64,000 nt of DNA. Source: Bacillota bacterium. GTDB lineage: Bacteria; Bacillota; Clostridia; Lachnospirales; Lachnospiraceae. The translations under genes and the position numbers were made by a program. The stretch lies in NCBI GenBank assembly GCA_023434365.1, contig JAEYSV010000018.1, forward strand, positions 62,001-126,000, written 5' to 3'. How positions within the stretch are numbered: the first letter of the stretch is position 1; each line of letters begins with the position of its first letter. Shown here one piece after another: positions 15,952 through 23,675 of the stretch. A model generated the notes under the pieces. That model worked only from the letters and a program-made list of their open reading frames with translations. It made no database searches and was not told the DNA's origin.

Positions 15952-18078
15952 ATGAAAGTAATTAAAAGAGATGGCAGAGTCGTTGATTATGATCGTAATA
16001 AAATTCTTATTGCCATTAACAAGGCTAATGAAGAGGTGAAACAGAACGAAAAATTATGTGGGGACAAGATTGAAGAAATTGTTGATGAGATTGAAGCATT
16101 GAAGCATGACCAGATGCAGGTGGAAGACATTCAGGATATTATAGAGCAAAAGCTTATGCTTCAGGGTAAATATACTCTTGCAAAGACTTATATTATATAT
16201 CGTTACACAAGAGAATTAGTACGTAAAGCCAATACGACAGATGATTCCATTATGAGTCTGATTAAAAACAGTAATAAGGATGTAATGGAAGAGAACAGTA
16301 ATAAAAATGCGGTAATTGCATCAACACAGCGTGATCTGATTGCTGGTGAAGTTTCAAAGGACTTAACCAAACGATTACTGTTGCCTGAGAAAATTACAAA
16401 AGCGCACGAAGAAGGAGTATTACATTTTCATGACGCGGATTATTTTCTCCAGTCTATTTTTAACTGTTGTCTGATTAATATTGGCGATATGCTTGAAAAT
16501 GGTACTGTCATGAATGGGAAACTGATTGAAAGTCCGAAGAGTTTTCAAGTAGCTTGTACTGTTATGACTCAGATTATCAGTGCGGTTGCAAGTAGTCAGT
16601 ACGGTGGTCAGTCTGTTGATGTAAAGCATCTTGGCAAATATCTTAGAAGAAGTCGTGAAAAATATCGTGCACACTATACAAAACGTTATGGCGATCAGAT
16701 GCCTTCGCAGTTAATGGAGAATTTTATTGAAGATCGTCTACGTGATGAATTAAAATCTGGTGTGCAGACAATTCAATACCAGATCAATACCTTAATGACT
16801 ACGAATGGACAGTCTCCATTTGTTACATTATTCTTAAATCTAGATAAGGACGATGAGTATGTCGAAGAAAATGCGATGATAATCGAAGAAATTCTTCGTC
16901 AGCGTTTAGAAGGAATTAAGAACGAAAAGGGAGTCTACATTACTCCTGCCTTCCCTAAATTAATCTATGTATTAGATGAACATAACTGCTTAAAGGGTGG
17001 TAAATACGACTATATTACTAAGCTAGCGGTAAAATGTTCTGCTAAGCGTTTATATCCTGATTATATTTCCGCTAAAAAAATGCGTGAAAATTATAAGGGG
17101 AATGTATTTAGTTGTATGGGATGTCGAAGCTTCCTGTCTCCTTGGGAAGATGAAAACGGCAATTACAAATTCGAGGGACGTTTTAACCAAGGAGTTGTCA
17201 GCTTAAATTTACCTCAAATCGGTATCATAGCTGGAGAGAATGAGGAAATGTTCTGGCAGTTATTAGAGGAACGATTAGACCTTTGTTTCGAAGCATTAAT
17301 GTGTCGACATAAAGCATTAGAAGGTACGTTAAGTGATGTGAGCCCAATACACTGGCAATATGGGGCGATTGCACGTCTGAACAAAGGTGAGACGATAGAT
17401 AAATTATTATTTGGTGGCTATTCAACTATTTCCCTTGGGTATATCGGTTTATACGAATTGACGAAGCTTGTCAAAGGAGTTAGCCATACTACGAAAGAAG
17501 GAAAAGAGTTTGCTCTACGCGTTATGAATCGTATGCGCCAGGCAACGGATATTTGGAAAGAAGAAACTGGAATCGGGTTTGCCCTATATGGAACTCCAGC
17601 GGAGTCACTATGTTACCGTTTCGCAAGAATTGACAAAGAACGCTTTGGTGAGATTAAGGACGTAACAGACAAAGGGTATTATACAAATTCATATCACGTG
17701 GATGTTCGTGAAAAAATTGATGCTTTCAACAAATTTGATTTTGAAGCAGAGTTTCAGGTAATCAGTAGCGGCGGGTCAATCAGTTATGTAGAAATTCCAA
17801 ATATGCGCCACAATCTGGAGGCGTTAGAGGAAATGGTAAAATACATCTATGATAATATTCAGTATGCTGAGTTTAATACCAAATCAGACTATTGTCATGA
17901 GTGCGGCTTTGATGGTGAAATCGTGATTAATGAGGATTTACAGTGGGAATGCCCTCAGTGTCACAATCATGACCATGCAAAAATGAATGTAACAAGACGT
18001 ACATGTGGTTATCTTGGAGAGAATTTCTGGAATGTGGGAAAGACAAAAGAAATCAACAGCCGTGTTCTTCACATATAG
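15952..18078 (+). CDS. nrdD: Anaerobic (class III) ribonucleoside-triphosphate reductase
   Basis: The 708-residue protein begins with an ATP-cone (about residues 1-90; MKVIKRDGRVVDYDRNKI), which senses ATP/dATP, followed by the glycyl-radical barrel. The C-terminus has the zinc-binding C-x2-C pairs (CHECGFDG and CPQCHN) and the radical loop RTCGYLGENFWNVGKTKE, placing the radical at about Gly686. The finger-loop cysteine region is present around FSCMGCRSF. It reduces ribonucleoside triphosphates without oxygen. nrdG follows nine bases later and dut 18 bases after that, forming a dNTP-supply operon behind NrdR-like boxes. Confidence 0.97.
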   Translation: MKVIKRDGRVVDYDRNKILIAINKANEEVKQNEKLCGDKIEEIVDEIEALKHDQMQVEDIQDIIEQKLMLQGKYTLAKTYIIYRYTRELVRKANTTDDSIMSLIKNSNKDVMEENSNKNAVIASTQRDLIAGEVSKDLTKRLLLPEKITKAHEEGVLHFHDADYFLQSIFNCCLINIGDMLENGTVMNGKLIESPKSFQVACTVMTQIISAVASSQYGGQSVDVKHLGKYLRRSREKYRAHYTKRYGDQMPSQLMENFIEDRLRDELKSGVQTIQYQINTLMTTNGQSPFVTLFLNLDKDDEYVEENAMIIEEILRQRLEGIKNEKGVYITPAFPKLIYVLDEHNCLKGGKYDYITKLAVKCSAKRLYPDYISAKKMRENYKGNVFSCMGCRSFLSPWEDENGNYKFEGRFNQGVVSLNLPQIGIIAGENEEMFWQLLEERLDLCFEALMCRHKALEGTLSDVSPIHWQYGAIARLNKGETIDKLLFGGYSTISLGYIGLYELTKLVKGVSHTTKEGKEFALRVMNRMRQATDIWKEETGIGFALYGTPAESLCYRFARIDKERFGEIKDVTDKGYYTNSYHVDVREKIDAFNKFDFEAEFQVISSGGSISYVEIPNMRHNLEALEEMVKYIYDNIQYAEFNTKSDYCHECGFDGEIVINEDLQWECPQCHNHDHAKMNVTRRTCGYLGENFWNVGKTKEINSRVLHI

Positions 18079-18087
18079 AGGTGGAAT

Positions 18088-18618
18088 ATGAATTATGCAG
18101 ATATCAAACAGTATGATGTAGCAAATGGCCCTGGTATTAGAATCTCATTGTTTGTCAGTGGTTGCACGCATCATTGTAAGGGATGCTTTAATGAGGTGGC
18201 TTGGGACTTCTCCTATGGAAAACCGTTTACCAAGAACGAGGAAGAAATGATCCTCAAATATCTAGAGCCTTCCTATATTGCCGGTCTGACTATCCTAGGT
18301 GGAGAACCTTTTGAGTTGGTGAATCAAACTGGGGTGCTTTCACTTGTGAAAAGAGTACGGGAGGAATATCCTGATAAAACAATATGGTGTTATTCGGGAT
18401 ATGATTATGAGAAAGATATTCTTCAAAAGATGGTACCAAATCATAACGTAACGAGGGAACTATTATCGAATGTTGATGTCTTAGTGGATGGTAAATTTGT
18501 ACTGGAACTAAAAGACTTGAGTTTGCGATTTCGTGGTTCGTCTAATCAGAGAATCATTGATTTGCGAAGGTCAAACGAAACAAATAGTGTGGTGTTATGG
18601 AATGATAATAGATTGTAA
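18088..18618 (+). CDS. nrdG: Anaerobic ribonucleotide reductase activating protein
   Basis: This 176-residue radical-SAM enzyme carries the cluster motif C-x3-C-x2-C in SGCTHHCKGCFN near residue 30, and the S-adenosylmethionine motif LGGEPFE. It generates the glycyl radical on NrdD. The N-terminal YDVANGPGIRISLFVSGC is typical of NrdG and separates it from pyruvate-formate-lyase activases, which are longer. GAGGTGGAA precedes the ATG nine bases after the nrdD stop, indicating co-transcription. Confidence 0.96.
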   Translation: MNYADIKQYDVANGPGIRISLFVSGCTHHCKGCFNEVAWDFSYGKPFTKNEEEMILKYLEPSYIAGLTILGGEPFELVNQTGVLSLVKRVREEYPDKTIWCYSGYDYEKDILQKMVPNHNVTRELLSNVDVLVDGKFVLELKDLSLRFRGSSNQRIIDLRRSNETNSVVLWNDNRL

Positions 18619-18636
18619 CAATACGGAGGAGAACAA

Positions 18637-19074
18637 ATGAGAGTAAATTTGAAACGTTTGTGCGAGGAAGCAGTAATCCCGACTTATGGATCTGACTTTG
18701 CAGCAGGTGCGGACCTTTATAGTTGCTTAACCAATCTGGTTGTAATTGAGCCTGGTGAAACAGTAATGATAAAGACTGGGATTGCAATGGAGATTCCAAA
18801 AGGGTATGTTGGTTTGATTTATGCAAGAAGTGGCTTGGCCTGTAAGAAAGGTCTGGCACCAGCCAATAAGGTTGGGGTAATCGATGCGGACTACCGTGGT
18901 GAGATAATCGTCGCGCTTCATAATCATGCGAAGGAGGCTGTTACTGTTGAGGCCAAAGAACGCATTGCACAAATGGTGATTGCTCCGTTTTTAGCGGTAG
19001 AATACAACGAAGTAGAAGAATTATCTGATACCGTAAGAGGAGAAGGTGGTTTTGGTTCAACTGGAACGAAATAA
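18637..19074 (+). CDS. dut: dUTP pyrophosphatase
   Basis: A 145-residue trimeric dUTPase with all five family motifs: AGADLYS, ARSGLACKKGL, GVIDADYRGE, ERIAQMVI and the C-terminal RGEGGFGSTG that closes over the substrate. It hydrolyses dUTP to dUMP and pyrophosphate, keeping uracil out of DNA and feeding dTMP synthesis. It is 18 bases after nrdG with an ACGGAGGAG ribosome site, so it shares the NrdR-controlled transcript; this coupling is sensible because NrdD makes dUTP precursors. Confidence 0.97.
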   Translation: MRVNLKRLCEEAVIPTYGSDFAAGADLYSCLTNLVVIEPGETVMIKTGIAMEIPKGYVGLIYARSGLACKKGLAPANKVGVIDADYRGEIIVALHNHAKEAVTVEAKERIAQMVIAPFLAVEYNEVEELSDTVRGEGGFGSTGTK

Positions 19075-19100
19075 TCAACATCTTTTATTAAAATTTATGA

Positions 19101-19129
19101 TTGACTAATCATAGGTTAAGTGATACACT
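19101..19129 (+). promoter_or_regulatory. Promoter of the alanine T-box leader
   Basis: TTGACT (19101-19106) and TACACT (19124-19129) are 17 bases apart, and TG at 19121-19122 gives an extended -10. The T-box leader starts within ten bases downstream. Confidence 0.65.
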
Positions 19130-19135
19130 CATTCG

Positions 19136-19416
19136 TAACAGAAAAAAGCGAAGAAGAGAAGGAGTACTTTCCTTTTGGAAGCATAGAGAGAAGATGGTTG
19201 GTGTAAATCTTCGTGACAAAGGTTAGGAAGCAGTCTTGGAGCTTTGGATTCGAAAGAGATTTCTTAGTAGAATTCAACGGAATCCTCCGTTAACGGGAAG
19301 CAGTATCTATACATTCTTAAGGTGCTGAATGAGTGCAAGGCATTGCCTTGAAATTAGGTGGTAACACGGATAACCAGATTATTCGCCCTAAGCAGTTAGC
19401 TGCTTAGGGCTTTTTT
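19136..19416 (+). ncRNA. T-box riboswitch, alanine specifier, upstream of alaA
   Basis: The leader carries the T-box landmarks in order: GCGAAGAAGAG at the base of stem I, the AGTA and AGAGAG elements, the apical GGTTGGTGTAAATC, then GGAA-GCA-GTC-TTGGAGC. Aligned with known leaders, the specifier is GCA (19230-19232), an alanine codon. The T-box sequence is AGGTGGTAACACGG (19356-19369); its TGGT would pair with an ACCA tRNA end, matching the A discriminator of tRNA-Ala. The terminator is the 11-base stem GCCCTAAGCAG / CTGCTTAGGGC (19385-19410) with TTTTTT. Uncharged tRNA-Ala should turn on the aminotransferase. Confidence 0.93.
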
Positions 19417-19449
19417 ATCGTAAAAAATAATTAGAAAGAGGGAATTGGT

Positions 19450-20667
19450 ATGAGAAGATTTGAAAAATCCGACAAACTTGATAATGTGTGTTATGACGTT
19501 AGGGGACCGGTAGTTGATGAAGCGGACATTATGATTGCGAATGGAATCGAGATATTGAAACTGAATATTGGGAATCCTGCGCCGTTTGGTTTTACTGCAC
19601 CGAATGAAGTTATTTACGATATGATACATAACCTTCGTAATGCAGAGGGTTACTCTAATTCAAAAGGAATATTTGCTGCCAGAAAAGCAATCATGCAATA
19701 TTGCCAACTGAAAAAAATACCGAATGTGACGATTGAGGATATTTATACCGGTAATGGTGTTAGTGAAATGATTACCTTAGCAATGCAAGGATTATTAAAT
19801 AATGGCGACGAGATATTAATCCCTTCACCAGATTATCCTCTCTGGACTGCAGCAGCGACGTTAGCAGGTGGTAACGCAGTACATTATGTTTGCGATGAGC
19901 AGAGTGAATGGTATCCGGACATTCAGGATATTAGAAGCAAGATTACAGAGAAGACAAAAGGAATAGTTGTAATTAATCCAAACAATCCAACGGGTGCGCT
20001 TTATCCGAAGGAAGTCTTAGAACAGATTGTACAGGTAGCCAGAGAACATGATTTAATCATATTTGCTGATGAAATCTATGACCGGTTAGTAATGGATGGT
20101 AGAGAACATGTTGCGATTTCTTCGTTAGCACCAGATCTATTTTGTGTCAACATGAATGGTCTATCAAAGTCTCATCGTGTGGCAGGATTCCGTATCGGCT
20201 GGATGGCATTAAGTGGTCCAAAGGACCACGTACAGGGTTATATTGAAGGATTGAATATGCTATCCTCCATGCGTCTGTGTTCCAACGTTCCGGCACAGAG
20301 TATTGTGCAGACTGCACTTGGTGGCTATCAAAGCTCGGATGAATTAATTCTTCCAGGCGGAAGATTATTTGAACAACGGGATTATGTATACAATGCGGTA
20401 ATGGATATCCCAGGGTTGTCGGTAGTAAAACCAAAAGCGGCCTTTTATATGTTTCCAAAGATTGATGCGAAAAAGTTCAATATTACAAATGATGAGAAGT
20501 TTGCGCTAGACTTCCTAAGAGAAAAACATGTACTCATCGTACATGGAAGAGGTTTTAATTATAAGACACCTGACCATTTCCGTATTGTGTATTTGCCGGA
20601 AATTGCGATTTTGGAGCGAGCAATGGGAGAACTTAAAAGCTTCTTAAGTAGTTATAGACAAAGATAA
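19450..20667 (+). CDS. alaA: Glutamate-pyruvate aminotransferase (alanine-forming)
   Basis: The 405-residue class I PLP aminotransferase matches the AlaA/AlaT group along its length: DVRGPVVDEA, LKLNIGNPAPFGF, GNGVSEMI, DYPLWTAA, NPNNPTGA, FADEIYDR, and the PLP lysine in MNGLSKSHRVAGFRIGW. It makes alanine from pyruvate and glutamate. The upstream T-box with an alanine specifier independently supports alanine synthesis as its role. It is a single-gene transcript, since a new promoter for bioY follows. The ATG follows AAAGAGGGAA. Similarity to the E. coli protein is striking, so transfer is possible but untested. Confidence 0.95.
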   Translation: MRRFEKSDKLDNVCYDVRGPVVDEADIMIANGIEILKLNIGNPAPFGFTAPNEVIYDMIHNLRNAEGYSNSKGIFAARKAIMQYCQLKKIPNVTIEDIYTGNGVSEMITLAMQGLLNNGDEILIPSPDYPLWTAAATLAGGNAVHYVCDEQSEWYPDIQDIRSKITEKTKGIVVINPNNPTGALYPKEVLEQIVQVAREHDLIIFADEIYDRLVMDGREHVAISSLAPDLFCVNMNGLSKSHRVAGFRIGWMALSGPKDHVQGYIEGLNMLSSMRLCSNVPAQSIVQTALGGYQSSDELILPGGRLFEQRDYVYNAVMDIPGLSVVKPKAAFYMFPKIDAKKFNITNDEKFALDFLREKHVLIVHGRGFNYKTPDHFRIVYLPEIAILERAMGELKSFLSSYRQR

Positions 20668-20681
20668 ACGATATTATCCGA

Positions 20682-20734
20682 TTGTTAACCATTACACATA
20701 TGTGGTTGACAATCGGATTTCTCTTTATTATAAT
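20682..20734 (+). promoter_or_regulatory. BirA-type biotin operator overlapping the bioY promoter
   Basis: TTGTTAAC (20682-20689) and GTTGACAA (20705-20712) form an inverted repeat with 15 bases between, the layout of the Firmicutes BirA operator TTGTTAAC-N15-GTTAACAA with one change. The downstream arm contains the -35 TTGACA (20706-20711); TATAAT (20729-20734) follows at 17 bases. Biotinyl-AMP-bound BirA would block the promoter when biotin is plentiful. The arms also form a 16-base hairpin that could be mistaken for the alaA terminator. Confidence 0.88.
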
Positions 20735-20772
20735 AGCAGTAATTTGATTAGGGAGGAGTCATCCGTTTATGG

Positions 20773-21327
20773 ATGCAACAAGATATGAAGAGACGAATGA
20801 AAACAAAAGATCTTACTGTACTTAGTTTATTTACTGCTATATTATGTGTTTTGGCACCAATTAGTGTACCACTAGGCTTTACCGCAATCCCGATTTCATT
20901 GGGTACTTTAACAGTAATGCTAGTAGCAACGGTTCTAGGACTAAAAAGGGGAATGGTTAGTGTAGGTGTTTATCTACTACTTGGAATGGTAGGAGTGCCG
21001 GTATTTGCTGGTTTTACAGGCGGTATCATGAAGTTAGCGGGACCAACCGGAGGTTATCTGGTAGGCTACTTATTTCTTGCTGCTACTTGCGGATTCATGT
21101 CAGACCGATTTTCTGGCAAAATAATCTGGCAAATATTCGGTATGTTATTAGGTACGGTATTACTTTACGCTTTTGGTACCGTTTGGTTTATGATATTAAA
21201 TGAAATGTCACTTGCAAAATCGTTATCACTATGTGTCATTCCTTTTCTTCCAGGAGATATCATTAAAATTACTGCAGTAGCGTTGATTGCTACACCACTA
21301 AGAAAGATGACCCGTATACACGAATAA
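20773..21327 (+). CDS. bioY: Biotin transporter substrate-specific S component
   Basis: A 184-residue membrane protein with six hydrophobic segments. BioY features include the PISLGTLTVMLVATVLG region, YLLLGMVGVPVFAGFTGG, the GPTGGYLVGYL motif near residue 90, and the C-terminal PGDIIKITAVALIA. BioY binds biotin and works with the shared ECF energising module, whose genes are not in this window. The ATG at 20773 lies 14 bases after GGAGGAG, a little far. The BirA-type operator upstream supports biotin as substrate. Confidence 0.94.
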   Translation: MQQDMKRRMKTKDLTVLSLFTAILCVLAPISVPLGFTAIPISLGTLTVMLVATVLGLKRGMVSVGVYLLLGMVGVPVFAGFTGGIMKLAGPTGGYLVGYLFLAATCGFMSDRFSGKIIWQIFGMLLGTVLLYAFGTVWFMILNEMSLAKSLSLCVIPFLPGDIIKITAVALIATPLRKMTRIHE

Positions 21328-21360
21328 GGGATGAAGGAATTACCAATAATAAAATTAATG

Positions 21361-21389
21361 TTGAAATAACTCGGTTTTATCTGTATACT
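21361..21389 (+). promoter_or_regulatory. Promoter of tgt-yajC
   Basis: TTGAAA (21361-21366) and TATACT (21384-21389) are 17 bases apart, ending 48 bases before the tgt ATG. Confidence 0.7.
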
Positions 21390-21437
21390 AGTAAATTGAA
21401 TTAAGTGACGCAATGCGATATGAAATGGAGTTAAAGA

Positions 21438-22571
21438 ATGTATAAATTACTGAATAAAGACGGCAATGCAAAACGCGGCGAATTCCATACAGTACATGGT
21501 ACGATTCAAACACCGGTATTCATGAACGTAGGTACTGCAGCAGCGATTAAAGGTGCGGTTTCTACCATTGATTTGCAAGAAATAAAGACACAGGTTGAGC
21601 TATCGAATACGTACCATTTGCACGTTCGACCAGGTGATCAAGTGGTTAAGAAAATGGGTGGATTACACAAGTTTATGAACTGGGATAAACCAATTTTGAC
21701 CGACTCCGGTGGATTTCAGGTGTTTTCTTTGGCTGGACTTCGTAAAATCAAGGAAGAAGGGGTTTACTTCAGTTCTCATATTGATGGTCGCAAGATATTT
21801 ATGGGACCGGAAGAGAGTATGCAGATACAATCTAACCTGGCTTCCACGATTGCTATGGCATTTGATGAATGCCCGCCTCACCCGGCAACCAGAAAATATA
21901 TGCAAGATTCAGTGGACCGTACGACAAGATGGTTAGAACGCTGTAAACTTGAGATGGCAAGACTCAATACGTTACCAGATACGATTAATAAAAATCAGAT
22001 GTTATTTGGAATCAATCAGGGTGGAACCTTTGCAGACATAAGAATCGAACATGCAAAACGTATTTCTGAGATGGACTTAGATGGTTATGCACTTGGTGGA
22101 CTTGCTGTTGGCGAATCTCATGAGGAAATGTATGATATCATCGAAAAGACGGTACCTTATCTTCCGCTTGAAAAACCAACTTATCTAATGGGGGTTGGAA
22201 CTCCGGCCAACATATTAGAAGCAGTTGAACGGGGCGTTGATTTCTTTGATTGTGTTTATCCAAGTAGAAATGGTCGACATGGACATGCTTATACCAATCA
22301 TGGAAAAATGAATCTGCTGAATGCAAAATATGAAGTCGATGATCGACCAATTGAACCAGGTTGTAGTTGTCCAGCTTGTAGGCATCATAGCCGTGGATAC
22401 ATCAGACATCTATTAAAAGCAAAAGAAATGTTAGGACTTCGACTGGTTGTCTTGCATAATCTGTATTTCTATAATACAATGATGGAAGAGATTCGTGAAG
22501 CAATCGAACAAAACCGCTATGGAGAGTATAAAGCAAAAAAATTGGCGGGGATGGCAGAAGGCGAAAAATAA
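21438..22571 (+). CDS. tgt: Queuine / preQ1 tRNA-ribosyltransferase
   Basis: A 377-residue TIM-barrel enzyme of full family length. Key sites are LTDSGGFQVFSL with the substrate-binding Asp (about residue 90), GINQGGTF, ALGGLAVGES, YLMGVGTP, DFFDCVYPSRNGRHGHAYT with the nucleophilic Asp, and the zinc site CSCPACRHHSRGYIRHL plus a later His. It exchanges guanine for preQ1 at position 34 of GUN-decoding tRNAs. yajC follows 48 bases later, a conserved pairing. Confidence 0.97.
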   Translation: MYKLLNKDGNAKRGEFHTVHGTIQTPVFMNVGTAAAIKGAVSTIDLQEIKTQVELSNTYHLHVRPGDQVVKKMGGLHKFMNWDKPILTDSGGFQVFSLAGLRKIKEEGVYFSSHIDGRKIFMGPEESMQIQSNLASTIAMAFDECPPHPATRKYMQDSVDRTTRWLERCKLEMARLNTLPDTINKNQMLFGINQGGTFADIRIEHAKRISEMDLDGYALGGLAVGESHEEMYDIIEKTVPYLPLEKPTYLMGVGTPANILEAVERGVDFFDCVYPSRNGRHGHAYTNHGKMNLLNAKYEVDDRPIEPGCSCPACRHHSRGYIRHLLKAKEMLGLRLVVLHNLYFYNTMMEEIREAIEQNRYGEYKAKKLAGMAEGEK

Positions 22572-22619
22572 ACAAAACTTAACCATAAATGGTTAGTAGA
22601 AGAGTTAGGAGGATTATTA

Positions 22620-22928
22620 ATGAATAATTTATTATTTTTAACTGGCGGTGCTGATATGGGCTTTATGCTGATTTATTTTGTTATTATTGGTGCCGTATTC
22701 TATTTTATTGCAGTGAGACCACAGAAAAAGCAGCAAAAACAACATCAGAACTTACTTAGTCAATTAGAAACTGGTGACAGTATCTTAACAACAAGTGGAT
22801 TCTATGGTGTGGTAATTGATATTATGGAAGAAGTAGTAATTGTAGAATTTGGTAGCAATAAAAACTGTCGTATTCCAATGAAAAAAGAAGCGATTGTAGA
22901 CATTGAAAAACCAGATGCTGCTGAATAA
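22620..22928 (+). CDS. yajC: Preprotein translocase subunit YajC
   Basis: A 102-residue single-span membrane protein: hydrophobic segment at about residues 11-32, then YFIAVRPQKKQQKQHQNLL, the family signature, and a C-terminal cytoplasmic beta domain (LETGDSILTTSGFYGVV). YajC associates with SecDF-YidC. A good terminator follows. In several Clostridia yajC is, to my knowledge, close to the SCIFF genes and secDF; here secDF is about 29 kb away. Confidence 0.95.
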   Translation: MNNLLFLTGGADMGFMLIYFVIIGAVFYFIAVRPQKKQQKQHQNLLSQLETGDSILTTSGFYGVVIDIMEEVVIVEFGSNKNCRIPMKKEAIVDIEKPDAAE

Positions 22929-22957
22929 GTAGTAAGCAAAATTGATAGATAACAGCA

Positions 22958-22990
22958 AGGGCCTGCTTAGGAATAAGCAGGCTTTTCTGC
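22958..22990 (+). terminator. Intrinsic terminator after yajC
   Basis: GCCTGCTTA (22961-22969) pairs with TAAGCAGGC (22974-22982) over a 4-base loop, followed by TTTTCT. Confidence 0.88.
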
Positions 22991-23086
22991 TATAATACAG
23001 CATAATAAACCATAAGAGAGTTGAATTTTATTAGATAATTTAGTACATATTGTTGAAGTGGCCTGATGTGCCAGATAGGAGAGAGT

Positions 23087-23593
23087 ATGCAGCATACGCA
23101 ATTAATCAATCAAATGGTGGAATACTACAAAGGAGATCCGAAACGGATTCAACATTTTATTAAGGTGCATGAATTTGCTTCTTTAATCGGTCAGCAGGAA
23201 GGACTAACGAAAGAGCAGCAATATATTCTTAATGCAGCTGCTATTGTACATGATATTGGTATTCGGGAAGCCGAAATAAGGTATGGTAATAGTAATGGCA
23301 AGCTACAGGAAGAACTTGGTCCGGATATAGCTAGAACAATGCTAACTATCCTTGATTATCAGGCGGATGTAATAGAGCGGGTATGCTACCTAGTAGGACA
23401 TCATCATACATATACCAATATAGAGGGAGCAGATTACCAGATTTTAATTGAAGCGGACTTCCTTGTGAACCTTTATGAAGAAGGGGTAAATCCTCAGGCT
23501 AATAATACAGCATATCATAAAATATTTCGTACAAAAAGTGGTAAATGGCTTATGAAAATGCTTTTTTTGGTGGAAGTGGATGGTGAAATTTAA
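23087..23593 (+). CDS. HD-domain phosphohydrolase
   Basis: The start at 23087 follows AGGAGAGAG and gives 168 residues; an ATG at 23066 lacks a good site. The HD metal-binding residues are visible: HEFASLIGQ, AAAIVHDIGIREAE (the HD pair) and the later HHHTYTN and EADFLVNLYEEG. It resembles small stand-alone HD proteins that act as phosphohydrolases, often on nucleotides; the substrate is unknown. It is the first gene after the tgt-yajC unit and sits at the left edge of the accessory block. No GYP motif is present, so it is not a cyclic-di-GMP phosphodiesterase of the HD-GYP type. Confidence 0.82.
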   Translation: MQHTQLINQMVEYYKGDPKRIQHFIKVHEFASLIGQQEGLTKEQQYILNAAAIVHDIGIREAEIRYGNSNGKLQEELGPDIARTMLTILDYQADVIERVCYLVGHHHTYTNIEGADYQILIEADFLVNLYEEGVNPQANNTAYHKIFRTKSGKWLMKMLFLVEVDGEI

Positions 23594-23675
23594 TGAATAA
23601 TACTCTGTAGCAATTCTTTTTCTACGTTAAAGTATATATACTTAATTAACTAGATTTATGAGATAAGGGATGCTC

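Noticed and set aside
20676..20725. Hairpin after alaA as a plain terminator
   Set aside because: The arms match the BirA operator and contain the -35 of a consensus promoter; termination may be secondary at best.
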